The notes below the pieces were generated by a model. It was not told the origin of the DNA. It made no database searches and worked only from the letters and a program-made list of their open reading frames with translations. A stretch of 64,000 nucleotides of DNA, from NCBI GenBank assembly GCA_032207245.1, contig CM063498.1, positions 56,662,454-56,726,453 on the forward strand, given 5' to 3'. The translations under genes and the position numbers were made by a program. This document shows, piece after piece, positions 15,724-26,187 of the stretch (position 1 is the first letter of the stretch; each line of letters begins with the position of its first letter). The DNA is from Pardosa pseudoannulata. Lineage: Eukaryota > Arthropoda > Arachnida > Araneae > Lycosidae.

Positions 15724-18700
15724 GAATAAAATAACTATATATATATCTATCAGTGTCATTTTTAAACCCTCAGAAAGTACTGTTTATAATGTTTTTATTC
15801 ACAATTTATTTTTAGTTTGATCACTCAAACTTTAGATGTACATTTTTCAAAATTAGTTTTTGTCCAATAGATTTATCTTATATTAATTTTTAGGCATTTT
15901 TAAAAACTTAATTCTGAAATATTGTAGGGCATTTATTGAATATGCCTTGTCTGGTTCATAATCGTTAAAATATGTTCCTCAGGAAATAGGGTTATGACAT
16001 TATGTCGTGTATTTCAAGTAGGTCCTTATAAAAAATTACTTTGGTCCTTAAAAAGTCCTTAATGTTTGTTCTCGAAAAAGAGCGGAAACCCTGGTAATTT
16101 TTCATGATTACAATGCTTCCTGTACTATGTGCTAGGAAATAATAAAAACAAAGTTCAAAATAATTCTACAAATAATTTTATTTTTTAATACCTACATGTT
16201 TAAAAATGGACTTCAAAAGTATTGTCCCAACTGCATACGAATGCATTAATAGCTTTGTTTTTTATTGTTGGATACTGTTAGTGTTATTGTACATTATATT
16301 ATATATTATATGCCAGATTGCAATCTAAGCAACATATCATATTAATAGTCAGAATATTCTACAAAACTATTGCTAAGTACCTTAATAAAATATTTGTATA
16401 CTAAAATCAGTATTTCATTTTCATGAACAAAAAAAGAGGAAATTATTTTCCTAGGAAATGAATTGAATAAAACTCACCCAATTGCACATTGCTGTATAAC
16501 TCTGTAAACAGATGTTTAAAGTAAAACTATTTTTTTTATAAAATTCCAACAGATTAACCTTTAATTTCAAGTATTTTCTATGCATATTGCATGCTTAGAT
16601 AACACATAATTAATCAGGGCTTTTATGAATACTCATGAATTTGTATCTCTTTGATGCAAAAATTGGCTTCCTTTTTAAATCATAGTTCCCACAAAAAATA
16701 GCTCTTTTTGGCAGTGTTAAAGCATTTGAAGATATAACAATACTAAATATGTAAATCTATATATATACTGTATATTCGAATGTATAAGCCGAGAACTTTT
16801 GGGACTTTTTATAGAGTTAAAATGAGGTGATTAGCTTTTATAAAGATCTGTAGAACAGATGCCCTTCTTTGTGGCATTTTTTGCATTCATAATTAAAAAG
16901 TCCCCAAATCTGTAAAAATATACAAAATCTTCCAAAAAAAAAACGGAAAATAACAACAATATATATAATAGCGAAAGATAAATGAAATTTGCAAACATTT
17001 TGAGATGATAAAAACCTAAAAATTTTAATTTATAATGAATTTTATTTATCATATAATCTTTTTAAAATAGCAAAAAACATGCCAACTTTCATAAACTCAC
17101 TTAGGTGCCCTATGCTATATCTGGACCAGATCTTGTGGCTTACTTTTAAATTCTTTTAGTTTATGTAGCCTAAATTAATGAAAAAGGATTAGCTTCAGAC
17201 AGGTTGAAATTATCATCACTGGCATCTAATAAATAAATATATTGGTCACATGGTACAGTATTGCAATTCTCAGAATGAGTGCTGCAGCTGTAATCAAGAA
17301 AAGTCAGCTTAAAATTTTGAAGTTAATAAAAAATAAAGCATAAAGGTACTTTAAATACTTTAAGTTGAAATTAAGTTCCCTTCCCTCACCATGCGGAAAC
17401 ATGCTAAGTATTGTCCTGATATTTGTCTCAAGCTACAACCCATTCTCTACATCCACAAATTCAAACTGGATATGGCGACCAAAAAACCCACTAAGAAGCA
17501 GTGGTCTTCCACTTTGCAGCAATTTTGATTGGAAAATATTTCACCTGTTTTACTTGGCAACATATTTGAATGGTACAGGAAAAAAAATATCCAGGTTTTA
17601 AATTTGTGATAAAATTTTAAAAGAAAAAATGCACTATCATCTTATACACAGTTAAGCTTATGTTTGGAAATATACAGTATATATAACTGAATAGTAAATA
17701 GCAAAAATTAACCTTGAAAGTGGATAATTTTCCTAAAAGGAACATGTCATCAAAATTCAATCCCTAGTAATAATAATTATTATAACAATAATTTTGTCAC
17801 TATAATAAAAGTTATAACTGTATTACAATAACATTTAAAAACACTCATTTTAGAAGATAGGTTGCATTTTTACCCTCATTCACAAAAATGTTTAAATAAT
17901 GCTGTGCCTGAAATTGATACTTATGTTATACTTAAAAATATTAACAATATCCAACTAGAGGCCACCAACCAAAAAAACCTGGCCCCAAACAGTATACTAT
18001 GAATTAAATTTGGCCATAAATAAAGATATAGTAAGTTACCCAACCATGAAATGAATAAGGGCAATATCACAGGGTTCCCATGGTCTTTAAAAGTCCTTAA
18101 GAACTCCTTAATTTTAACTTTCATTTTTAAGGGCCTTTAAAACTACGGAATTTTTGTCAAAGGTCCTTAAAAACTCCTTAATTTTTAAATTAGAATGCAA
18201 TTAATTTCTCCATTGACGCTATCCATATTCTTCACTTCTTATCAATTTTAGCCATATTCTCCTAACTTTCTAGTTTTGTTAAGTTCTGAGTTATATTTGC
18301 CCAAAACTGGTTCCAAGAACGCCAGGACAGGTGATAAGTACTGTTCAAAGAATATATAAAATGTTTGTTAATGATGATTGCATTCTTTTACATTTTCTAG
18401 CCAAAAGTGCAGTATTAATACTAAAGAAAATCTTCAAATACATATATGTTTTCAGTGTATTACTGTAGTAATTCAGAATTCCTTTCCTTGATATTCTTAA
18501 AAATTTATGAAAAAACTTTTAGTTTATTAGTACTTTTTATGGTCATGAGTTAGAAAACTTATTTGACAAATAAATAATCTTTTGCACACTGAAAAGGTTT
18601 AAATAATAAAGTCAGCTGCCCTTTCTCAATAGCTAACAGTCATGCAGATTTTAATTAAACGAAGCATGGGGGGTGGGGGTGTAGATATTTCAGTTACTTG

Positions 18701-18787
18701 TGGAAGTTTAATTTTCCTTGCATTGAATGTGATAGAAAAGTCTAAAACTTTCTTCTTTCCCAGGCAACAATGGGTATAATCAGCTAG

Positions 18788-18839
<52 letters not shown>

Positions 18840-20498
18840 TCATTTTTAAACCTGAGAAAGTACTGTTTATAATATTGTTTTTTATTCACAACTTGTGTTT
18901 AATTTTATTACTATAAACTTTTTTCAAAATTAGTTTTTGTCAAATAAATTTATCTTATATTAATTTTCAGGCATTTTTAAAAACTTAATTCTGAAATATT
19001 GTAGGGTATTTATTGAACATGCCTTGTCTGGTTCATAATCATTAAAATATGTTCCTCAGGAAATAGGGTTCATGTCGTTATGCTGTGTATTTCAAGTAGG
19101 TCCTTATAGAAAGTTACTTTGGTCCTTAGAAAGTCCTTAAAAAGTCCTTAATTTTTGTTCTGGAAAAAGAGTGGGAACCCTGTATCGTAAACTTGGTCCA
19201 ATCAGGTAAAAAGAGTTTCCCTTTCTATTGTCCAGGAAAAATTAAATTACAGTTAAATGAAACTACATTCTGAATAGTAATAAGTTTCTGAATTTAACTC
19301 TTAATTAATTCATAGTTAATAAATAAGTTATGTCAATGATCTGTACAATGCTTTTATATTAAATGCATTCCTAAACAATTATTTCTTCTCTTTTCTAGTT
19401 TCGAGAGCATGTATCATTATCAAGCAATGGGGCTGCATCAGCTTCAAAGTATGTTAATTTTAATTTTTTATCAATTATTTTAACACATATACAAAAATCT
19501 TTAATATTTAAGATACATTAATCTTAACCAGAGGTTTTGGTACTTGGTGTATAAAGAACAAAATCTTAAATTTATTATTTGATGGGAAAAGTAAGAGTAA
19601 TGTCTTTGCTTGTCTTTCCTTGCATGTATGTGAACACAACTCAAAAATATCTTAAACAAGATGGATAAAATTATAGACATATAGTCCATCTCCAAAAATT
19701 GTATATCTCGTAACTCTTCGTATCGCAACAATTTCAATTTGAAAAATATTTACTCAGATGTTTAGAATACTTCATTTCAAGTACATAATGAAAATTTTTA
19801 AGGTTTATAGCATAAAGAAATAAAAATTTACAGTCCAAAAAGAGTATCTGCAGCCAACAAAATAACTACATAGTTCTTATGTTGTAAATTTTCTTCCACA
19901 AAAATCGTTACCCAATATGAATTTGACCTACTTCTATAAAAATACTACTTCTATCCATCTCTAGTCTATTTATACCATTATATATATTTATACCATATAA
20001 GGAAATTATGTAAAGGTGATCAAGTGATAAATAAAACTTCGGTATGATATGTAAACTTAGTATTGCCATTTATTGGGGATTCTACAAACAAATTATATTG
20101 ATTATGCATAGCAACAATTAATAAAACTATTAATTAAAGTTCACTGAGAAATAACTCTGTTTATGTTACAGGTGTGCAATATTGTAGTACAGTGTGTTAA
20201 ATTTTATAATTTTAAAAGACCAAAACTCAATCAGAAGAGGCCTAAATTTTTTCTTTGCCTAAATTTTTACTGACATATCTGTAACTGTATTACCTAAATA
20301 GGCCTTATTCTCAATTTGCACTTTCGGTAATTTTAGATATTGTTAGGAAAATTTTAATGGTACCAGCAAAGAAATTTGGAAGCCCATTCTTTTATGACTA
20401 TATTATAATGTAAAATAAGATCTGGCCTACCAAAAAGGCTCGGTGGGCCAGATTGGAACTGCATCTTATTCCAGTGAGTTACATTGTGTGTATGTATG

Positions 20499-20548
<50 letters not shown>

Positions 20549-21494
20549 ATATACTGAAATATATCGCATCACTCCATGCTGAGTGGTACAAAAAAGTGTC
20601 AAGACTGGGAACCGTGAAGATGAAATTTTGGGGAAAAGAATACAGGTTTATTTAGTATGAGAAGTTGAAATAATCTAACTGGAAACCTCAAAAAGTATTT
20701 CAAACTTATCAGGATGGAGTTGATCATGAAATGAGAAAGGATTATAAAGAACACATAGGAGATACCAACGAAGTCAGCATGCATGAAGAAATTTTATGTA
20801 AGGTGTTACATAAGAAAAGCTGAATGAGCGAAAATATGGCTTAGGGATTTGGTACTCTCTAAGCTCACTACAATTTAGAAATAGAATAGAAATTTTGCAA
20901 CAGTGCAAAAAACAGTTGTCTTTTTGATGTAGAATCATCAAAAAGTTATTGCAAAATGTAATTATAATTAAAATAAATTAGGTTAAAATATTATTATAAT
21001 TATTATTATTTATAAATTAACAACAGAAAGTAAAAATTTATAAATATGCATAAATAATCAATAAATTAATCAAATAATAATATAATTGCTTTAATTAATG
21101 GGATATTTGTTTCAATTATAAATTTCCTGTATTTTTCTGTAGACAGCATGTTTTTACTAATGGGCTGCATAAGACCTGTGGGCAGCCATTTTACTCCCCT
21201 TATAAAAGAATTTTATTTTTTAACTTTAATATTTAACAATGTGTGAGTAGTTAAACATTCTTTTCCTTTTCTAGTTCTGATGGAGAATCTTCTAGTAGGA
21301 GTGAATGCTGCAGTTTTCTGATGAGAGTTGCCAGAGCTTCTTTCCCTATTCAAGCCATCTTGCTGCTATTGTTAGGTGCAGCTATTTTATTACCTATGGA
21401 AGAAGAGGAGGAACTAAGTTGTCGTTTATCCAATAACTTCGCCTCCTCACTCAATCCAATGCTTCGGTATCCTGACGGTCCACCTCCTGTATAA
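1..21494 (+). CDS. Nesprin (SYNE/Msp300 family), C-terminal part with KASH domain; 14 exons, 5' end outside window
   Basis: Outer nuclear membrane protein that binds SUN proteins in the perinuclear space and links nuclei to the cytoskeleton. Exons: 1-19, 786-970, 1998-2154, 2480-2794, 3754-3942, 4778-5117, 5538-5689, 6757-6883, 7917-8122, 9831-9953, 12132-12341, 14507-14737, 19399-19448, 21275-21494. All phases agree and the joined sequence (2,524 nt) reads open for about 840 residues. Most of it is helical and spectrin-like, with tryptophans at repeat positions ([30 protein letters not shown]). The last exon encodes a hydrophobic segment ([14 protein letters not shown]) and then the KASH tail: [20 protein letters not shown] and a PPPV terminus. 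The KASH cysteine sits 23 residues before the last residue, as in family members that disulfide-bond to SUN. The giant N-terminal part (calponin-homology domains, further spectrin repeats) would lie upstream. Family assignment is secure; orthology to Msp300 rather than another KASH gene is inferred. Confidence 0.93.
238..487. repeat. Two-copy tandem duplication in nesprin intron 1
   Basis: A unit of about 120 bases beginning agcatttcattgagaattaa occurs at 238 and again at 358. The two are nearly identical, except that the second has about a dozen extra bases after catcttttat. Confidence 0.9.
479..521. repeat. End fragment of an inverted-repeat DNA element
   Basis: About 43 bases (from gcttatacacag to atacagtatat) closely match the right end of the element at 16765-17685. 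Confidence 0.5.
786..970 (+). CDS. Nesprin exon 2
   Basis: Acceptor ttttag before 786, donor gtaata at 971. Only one frame is open (starts [13 protein letters not shown], ends [10 protein letters not shown]). It ends after two bases of a codon that the next exon completes. Predicted helical, spectrin-like ([10 protein letters not shown]). Confidence 0.88.
1998..2154 (+). CDS. Nesprin exon 3
   Basis: Acceptor tttccag, donor gtaaaa. It supplies the third base of the split codon and reads [20 protein letters not shown] onward to GVGVFE. The W pattern fits helix A of a spectrin repeat. Confidence 0.88.
2480..2794 (+). CDS. Nesprin exon 4
   Basis: Acceptor ttatttcag, donor gtaagt. It encodes 105 residues starting [17 protein letters not shown] and including [20 protein letters not shown], a typical spectrin-repeat helix. 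The ATG at 2546 is internal and not a start. Confidence 0.9.
3475..3553. repeat. T51 run followed by (GT)n microsatellite
   Basis: Uninterrupted T from 3475 to 3525, then GT dinucleotides to 3553, in nesprin intron 4. Run lengths of this kind are often inaccurate in assemblies. Confidence 0.95.
3754..3942 (+). CDS. Nesprin exon 5
   Basis: Acceptor ttttag, donor gtaaat, both phases 0. 63 residues, starting [14 protein letters not shown] and containing [20 protein letters not shown]. Helical, spectrin-like. Confidence 0.9.
4778..5117 (+). CDS. Nesprin exon 6, acidic/serine-rich linker
   Basis: Acceptor cttccag, donor gtaagt at 5118, ending after the first base of a Tyr codon. Unlike its neighbours it is rich in S, E, K and D ([20 protein letters not shown]), so it probably forms a flexible linker between spectrin repeats rather than a folded repeat. 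Confidence 0.88.
5131..5160. repeat. AT microsatellite
   Basis: Simple (AT)n directly after the exon 6 donor in the nesprin intron. Confidence 0.9.
5538..5689 (+). CDS. Nesprin exon 7
   Basis: Acceptor attttag, donor gtaagc. It completes the split Tyr codon, then reads [13 protein letters not shown] and the helix [19 protein letters not shown]. Confidence 0.88.
6757..6883 (+). CDS. Nesprin exon 8
   Basis: Acceptor ttgtag, donor gttagt. It reads [20 protein letters not shown] and ends after the first base of an Asp codon. Confidence 0.85.
7917..8122 (+). CDS. Nesprin exon 9
   Basis: T-rich tract and acceptor atgcag, donor gtaaat. It completes Asp, then [19 protein letters not shown] and [20 protein letters not shown]: conserved tryptophans at spectrin-repeat spacing. 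Confidence 0.9.
8840..9381 (-). mobile_element. GC-rich insertion, possible solo LTR
   Basis: An abrupt GC-rich block inside an AT-rich nesprin intron. Read on the minus strand it runs from TGTTACATGGGCC to TTATAGTACA, so it has TG...CA ends. It carries AATAAA (minus strand, near 9000) placed as the polyadenylation signal of an LTR. I could not find matching target-site duplications, so the boundaries and LTR nature are tentative. Overlapping frames of 80-209 codons here lie in all phases and look non-coding. Confidence 0.35.
9831..9953 (+). CDS. Nesprin exon 10
   Basis: Acceptor tttaatag, donor gtaaat. 41 residues, phases 0/0, starting [20 protein letters not shown]. Confidence 0.87.
10319..10672 (-). 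mobile_element. Non-autonomous hAT-like DNA element (copy 1)
   Basis: 354 bp flanked by the 8-bp direct repeat ATTGTTGC (10311-10318 and 10673-10680). On the minus strand it starts CAGGGCCGTAGCCAG and ends in an imperfect inverse (CTGCCTATGGCC). The 8-bp target duplication and CAGGG start fit the hAT superfamily. It has an internal A-run near 10472-10497. It shares sequence with the longer copy at 23939-24548. It lies in nesprin intron 10. Confidence 0.8.
12132..12341 (+). CDS. Nesprin exon 11
   Basis: Acceptor gttctag, donor gtaagt. 70 residues, phases 0/0: [20 protein letters not shown], then [21 protein letters not shown] clear spectrin-repeat pair of helices. Confidence 0.92.
12366..13130 (-). 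mobile_element. Tigger/pogo-type element (copy 1) in nesprin intron
   Basis: 765 bp with ends CAGTAGAACCTTGGTATAACG and, inverted, CAGTAGAACCCCTTTTTAACG, flanked by TA on both sides. The ends and TA target fit the pogo/Tigger branch of Tc1/mariner. The minus strand retains a decayed acidic C-terminal transposase tail, clearer in the copy at 59839. The element is deleted internally and cannot be autonomous. Confidence 0.8.
14507..14737 (+). CDS. Nesprin exon 12
   Basis: Acceptor ctttag, donor gtatgt. 77 residues, phases 0/0, from [20 protein letters not shown] to [12 protein letters not shown]: the last helical region before the membrane anchor. The frame stays open for about 70 codons into the intron, but the donor is strong. 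Confidence 0.9.
15228..16093. mobile_element. Non-autonomous DNA element, 5-bp target duplication (copy 1)
   Basis: Starts CAGGATTCCTACGGTCCTTA and ends AAGAGCGGAAACCCTG, flanked by GTAAT at 15223-15227 and 16094-16098. Multiple copies of the phrase AAAAGTCCTTAA lie near both ends. It contains an AT microsatellite (about 15678-15720). No transposase frame. CAGGG-type ends with a 5-bp duplication suggest a hAT-like group, but the superfamily is uncertain. A sibling lies 2 kb downstream in the same intron. Confidence 0.75.
16765..17685. mobile_element. DNA element with ATACTGTATATT inverted ends
   Basis: Left end tatatactgtatattcgaat; right end gtttggaaatatacagtata, its inverse with few changes. 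About 0.9 kb, no recognisable transposase. A fragment of the same family is at 479-521. Confidence 0.5.
18070..19182. mobile_element. Non-autonomous DNA element, 5-bp target duplication (copy 2)
   Basis: Starts CAGGGTTCCCATGGTC and ends GAGTGGGAACCCTG, so the terminal 9 bases are a perfect inverted repeat. Flanked by TATCA (18065-18069) and TATCG (19183-19187). It matches copy 1 at 15228-16093 along most of its length, including the AT microsatellite (18795-18836), but has extra sequence near 18220-18540. Confidence 0.78.
19399..19448 (+). CDS. Nesprin exon 13 (50-nt microexon)
   Basis: Acceptor ttttctag, donor gtatgt. It reads [16 protein letters not shown] plus two bases. Its length is not a multiple of three, and it is what places the KASH exon in frame. 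Without it, the next exon reads one codon and then TGA. Confidence 0.85.
20500..20546. repeat. AT microsatellite
   Basis: (TA)n with a GTAT-rich lead-in, in the last nesprin intron. Confidence 0.9.
21275..21494 (+). CDS. Nesprin exon 14: transmembrane segment and KASH domain, stop codon
   Basis: Acceptor ttttctag. After a serine-rich stretch ([12 protein letters not shown]) comes the basic/hydrophobic anchor [20 protein letters not shown] and a luminal tail of about 30 residues with the motif [20 protein letters not shown] before a final Val and TAA at 21492. The SNNFA, PMLRY and PPPx elements are the SUN-binding signature of nesprin KASH peptides. The terminal residue is Val. Confidence 0.96.
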
Positions 21495-22365
21495 AAAGGC
21501 CCTTTGCAGAATCTCTTTCAAATGAACATTTTTTTTTAAATTGACAATTTATTTCAATGGGAATGAGTGAAATGATTTGTTTTTCTGTGTTCTTTACTAA
21601 AATCAACTTTAAAAAGTTTCCTGTTAATGTTTTGTTTGTTCTGTTTTCCCTCTTAATTGATTTATTGTGTGCAAATGACCTATGCTTGAAATCTCTTGTA
21701 GAAAATATCTGTTATTTCAATATTTCTTCCACCTCTCAGTTTTAAAGCGTATCAGTGGAAAAAAAGGGGAATTATTTTTAAAACCTCCCACCTTTATTTC
21801 CTGTTCATGGCAGGTTCATGAGTCTTAGGAAGTTAGATTTGTAAAAAGTTTCATGTAGTATTTTTTTATTAGACTTACTGTAGGTTTAAAAAAAATTCCT
21901 GTGGAAAAAATAAATTGTATATTTTTTAACACTTTAACTGTTGGTTGTGATATCTTTGTATGTTTTGTCTTTCAAATATGTTTATAGATTTGTTTTTGTT
22001 TCCTTATGTTAAATGTTTAAACTTCGAAATTTTATTCAATTGCTGGTTTTTAGGTGCTATTTTTAATTGATTTTTGTTGGTGCTTTCTACTTACCAAAAT
22101 CAAAGACACAATATGTACTTTATTTTTCAAATGTTGTATCCAGTTATATATTTTTGGTGTCTTGAAAAAGTGCCTCTTTTATTTTAAAATAATCATGCTG
22201 GAAAAAAAAAAGAAAAAAGAAATGTGCCATTTGTATGCTTTTATATCATGAATGTGTTTCATAAAAAAAATCTAGTTTGTGCATATATCAAATTGTTACT
22301 AACTGTTTGTTAAAATATGGAAGTTACCTACAGCTGAAGAAATAAAGTTATGAATTTGAAATTTT
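21495..22365 (+). other. Nesprin 3' UTR
   Basis: AT-rich sequence without open frames of note after the KASH stop. It runs to the AATAAA at 22341-22346, so cleavage is expected about 15-25 bases later. An earlier AATAAA-like hexamer near 21909 could give a shorter transcript. Confidence 0.6.
22341..22346 (+). terminator. Polyadenylation signal AATAAA of nesprin
   Basis: Canonical hexamer 850 bases after the stop codon, followed by T/G-rich sequence. Confidence 0.6.
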
Positions 22366-22486
22366 AAAACATGTCTCTTCTTGCTTTGCCTTTTATTATT
22401 ATTTTTAAACTTGTCTTAAAGTAGTTAAGCATTGTCTAACATAGTGATGGAGAAATTACAGCATCTGGCCTATTTTCTGATGCTAA

Positions 22487-22642
22487 ATGATGGCTGAATG
22501 GTTAGAGCACTGTTCTTTGTTATGAGAGTTCGTGGGTTTGAATCCCACTGTGGCACGGTTGCTCATAATTGGCTTTAAGCAGTAGGTCCCCATCTCATTA
22601 GCCCTCATGTTACAATTAGACCGTGGTTCTCCAAACCAAACC
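22487..22642 (+). mobile_element. tRNA-derived SINE, plus orientation
   Basis: The head has a pol III box A (TGGCTGAATGG) and a box B (GGTTTGAATCC) inside a T-arm-like stem GTGGG/CCCAC. It is followed by the family body ending in ctccaaaccaaacc. The head resembles a serine-type tRNA. This copy is typical of the family seen eight or more times in the window. Confidence 0.85.
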
Positions 22643-23938
22643 TATTTCTCAGTTCTATCTGGCCTGCCACAGATTTGGAAACAATAATTGAAATGTTTGG
22701 AGTGTCAGTATTTAAACAAATATTTAAAAGCAAATTCAGTTTAGGATATGTAAGAGCACTGGACAGTGTTGAAAATCTTACATCATGGTATATAAGAAAC
22801 ACTTTGTATCACAATTTAATAACATATCGATAGAAGAAAGGACGTTTATATAATTTTTTAAGATTGATTTAAGCTTTATTACAATTATATCATTATACAG
22901 TATGACAAAAATAAAGCATTTTAGAAAATTGATTTTCAAGTGTTTCATTTTGGTAGAAATTAATATTTTATAAAATAACTTAAAATACTTCACCTTGAAG
23001 TGTTATAAAGAAGCAAGAAATATAAACAAGTCAAGCATTTAAATTTTATGCTCTTAAATAAAAATATGAAAGAAAATATTTGATTGTGATTTTTATTTTT
23101 TGACAAAAATACAAGTAGCACTGCATGTTTTGGCAGTAATAAAGCTCTCTGTTTAGTAATTAGGTTCAATTTAAAAAAAATTTCCCATGTCTTTGGTTAA
23201 AATTAAAACAACCAGCACGGTCATTTTGTCAGCAGAGCTACTTTGAAAAGCAGTGGTTCTTAAAATATTTATATCAATTTGCTTGCTTTTTGTGACTTCT
23301 ATTATATTTTTGAGATATTTAAATACATAACATTGATGTTTAAAAAAAAGATTTTATAATGAATATATAAATTAATGCATGACGTGAGCAGTCAAAATTA
23401 CCACTACAGAGAATTGAGGGGGGACTATATTGAAATGCTTCTCTTTTCATGTTATAAATTTATCCAGTGCATGGCAAATAAGCCTGTTAAATTTGAAAAG
23501 AATATTCTATCTAGGTGTGAATCTTGAGACATAATAATGTTGGAATCGTTTCCTACATATAAGAAAAGATTAAGACAGGAACAGAAGTCTACATCTTTGT
23601 GAAAATGTCATTATAAAACTAATAGATCTGTTTGTAACATTTTTTTATTCACATTAGTGTTTAGACTCTTTGTGAACAAAAGAAACATCTATTATTAATA
23701 CAATGACTAAATTGTAGAGCACTGCCACTGATTAAAAAAAAAGAAAGAAAGAAAAAGAAAAACACTGAAAATGTGTGGAGTTCAATTCCATTAAGTTTGC
23801 TGTAAATGTGCTCGATATATATACAAAATGTGAGCATATTCCGGAAATTGATCAGTTTACATTTTATACAATGTTCTAGATATTGCAGCTATAAATCCCT
23901 TAATTTTACTTAAAATGTGTAACTCTTCCAGGGCCGTA

Positions 23939-24548
23939 GCCAGAAATTATATTCAGAGGGGGGACATTGTTTTTTGTGAAGGATTCTTCAATTAAACTAA
24001 AGTGTTTCTTATGTATGTATACTCCTAATGAGTATCATAATACAATAATGTGATTTTAAAATATCAATTAAAAAATGATATGAACAAATTTATAGCCTTG
24101 AATCAGTAAATGTAGTAACTACACAATGAATTAAATAGTAAAATTAACATTGAAAATATATTAACTATACTTGGTATTAAATTTTAATTTTTTAAACAGA
24201 AGTCTAACTAGAAAAAAAGAATAATTTTCAAAGAAAATGAAAATTTTCAAATTTTTACCTGTATATTATGAAATATGCTCTTTTTGAAATTTTCGCCAAG
24301 TAGTTTTCACAATTTCTTCCTATTGCACAATAATATTGTAATGAGTTCACAAAAGTGCTAGTCACTCTATTCTTACATGTCGAATTGAATTTGCACTTAC
24401 TTCTTAACTCAAAGTCACTGTTCTAAGCCTATGCACAGTTAGGCAGATGAGACACCCACACACATGGACCATTTTTTTCCCACGAAACAGTCTTTTAGAA
24501 TTTCAGAGGGGAACCGGTCCCCTAAATCCCTCCCCTTGCCTACAGCCT
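23939..24548 (+). mobile_element. Non-autonomous hAT-like DNA element (copy 2)
   Basis: 610 bp flanked by TAACTCTTC (23930-23938 and 24549-24557; 8 or 9 bp). Starts CAGGGCCGTAGCCAG, ends in an imperfect inverse (CTTGCCTACAGCCT). The right part matches the opposite end of the 10319-10672 copy, confirming one family. Confidence 0.8.
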
Positions 24549-24559
24549 TAACTCTTCTT

Positions 24560-26180
24560 TAATTTCTGAAAGATCTTTTGTTTGGGATGTTGTTAATGAA
24601 TTATGATTTCCATATTGTTCACTAAAGAAAATTATTTTAATTATTAAACATGGAGCTTTATTATTACCAAAACATGCAGAACTACTTGCATTCTTGTCAC
24701 AAAATAAAAATTATATTCAAGTATTTTTCCATTAATTTCTTACTATGCCTTCCTAACTGTTTTGAAACTTCAAGTATTAAATATTATCAATACTATTGCT
24801 ACTAAAACAAAACAAAGTTGTTTGCAACATATTTAAGATAAATGTAAGAAATGTGTTAAAAACTTATTTTGCAAATCATGTGTTAATGTTTACAATATTC
24901 ATAACTGTTGGATAGGAATATTAATTTTCCTCAAAATTAAGATATATTTTACTTAATAGATATTAAAGTTGTTATTGAAAATACTACAAGCAATTTAAAA
25001 GTGTACAAAATGACTTATTTTAACTCTTATGATAGTTTGCATAGAATCATATTTATTTTCGAATTCTTATTGCGATCAAATTTTTCCCAATTGTCGTTTT
25101 AGTGTTAATTTCCTATTATATCAGCATGTACTTGCATTTGATAAAGCGATTTCACGGTGTAGAGATAAATCGATGATCTGGTTATATCGTGCATGCGCTG
25201 TTACTCGAAAACACTAAGGTAGGATATCGGAAAGTATAGGTTCCACGAAGAACGGGATACCATTGGTTGTCTTATTAAGGTCACAGACTCGGTCGAGCGC
25301 TATTGAAACGCCAAAGAAATTGTCACCCTCGAATATCTGTACTCGCGGAAAGGGCAATCATGCAATATACCTACACTAAACTCCAAGAATGGATGAAAAA
25401 CGGAGAAAAGAATGTGTAATGAGGGACTAAGAATTGATTTTGACGCGGGTTCATTTGGGACTGCTATCATTAAGTAAAAGGAAATTATGATTGAGTATGA
25501 ATTAAGTGACCTTAAAATGCAGAGCAGAGGTCCAGTTAGATTTCCCGCACAGGCTCAGCAAAGGTTAAAGTTCGCAAGAATTATATCGCAATTGTTGCAC
25601 ATTTATAGAGACAAGTCAGCTTTTCTTTCTTTTTCAGAACACCCAGAGTGCCCCCTATGAGGTCAGGTTCAAATTTTTACATTTAAAGATGGGGGGGGGG
25701 AGAATTATGACATACAAACGCTTCATTGAGATGTTTCTGTGATAGTAAAAAAAAAAGCTGCTTCCTCTAAGATATCATGAAAACAGTTGTATCTTGGGTT
25801 GAGCCATGTTTCCTATAATACGGTAGTTTGAGGATGAAGTTTGTTAATGTGGTACTGAAAAGTGGGGAGGTTGGCGAGAGTACTGCAACAATTTGACTGA
25901 AAAATGAACGACACATGGTAAAAAGGAAGTGGTTGGGAGAGAGAAATAAGGGAAGGAAAAAAGAGAATTAATTTTTCATGGCCGTTGATCTAGATAGTCT
26001 CTGCCGGTGAGCAAAAGCTTTGGGAGTCAGGTGTTTCTGGATTATTAGGGACTGCAGGGGTGGTGTTGCATTGAATCGCTCTTTTTTTTCCCATTTTCTG
26101 CTTTTAATTCTGTTTTGTTTGACTTCTGCAAGGTTCTTTGTTAATGCTCTGATAGTTTCAAGATAGTCCTCTTTAATCTT
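24560..26180. other. Intergenic stretch, nothing recognised
   Basis: AT-rich to about 25050, then more balanced composition to 26000. No coding frame with recognisable content and no paired inverted ends found. Contains a G-run at 25690. Confidence 0.4.
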
Positions 26181-26187
26181 GTTCAGC

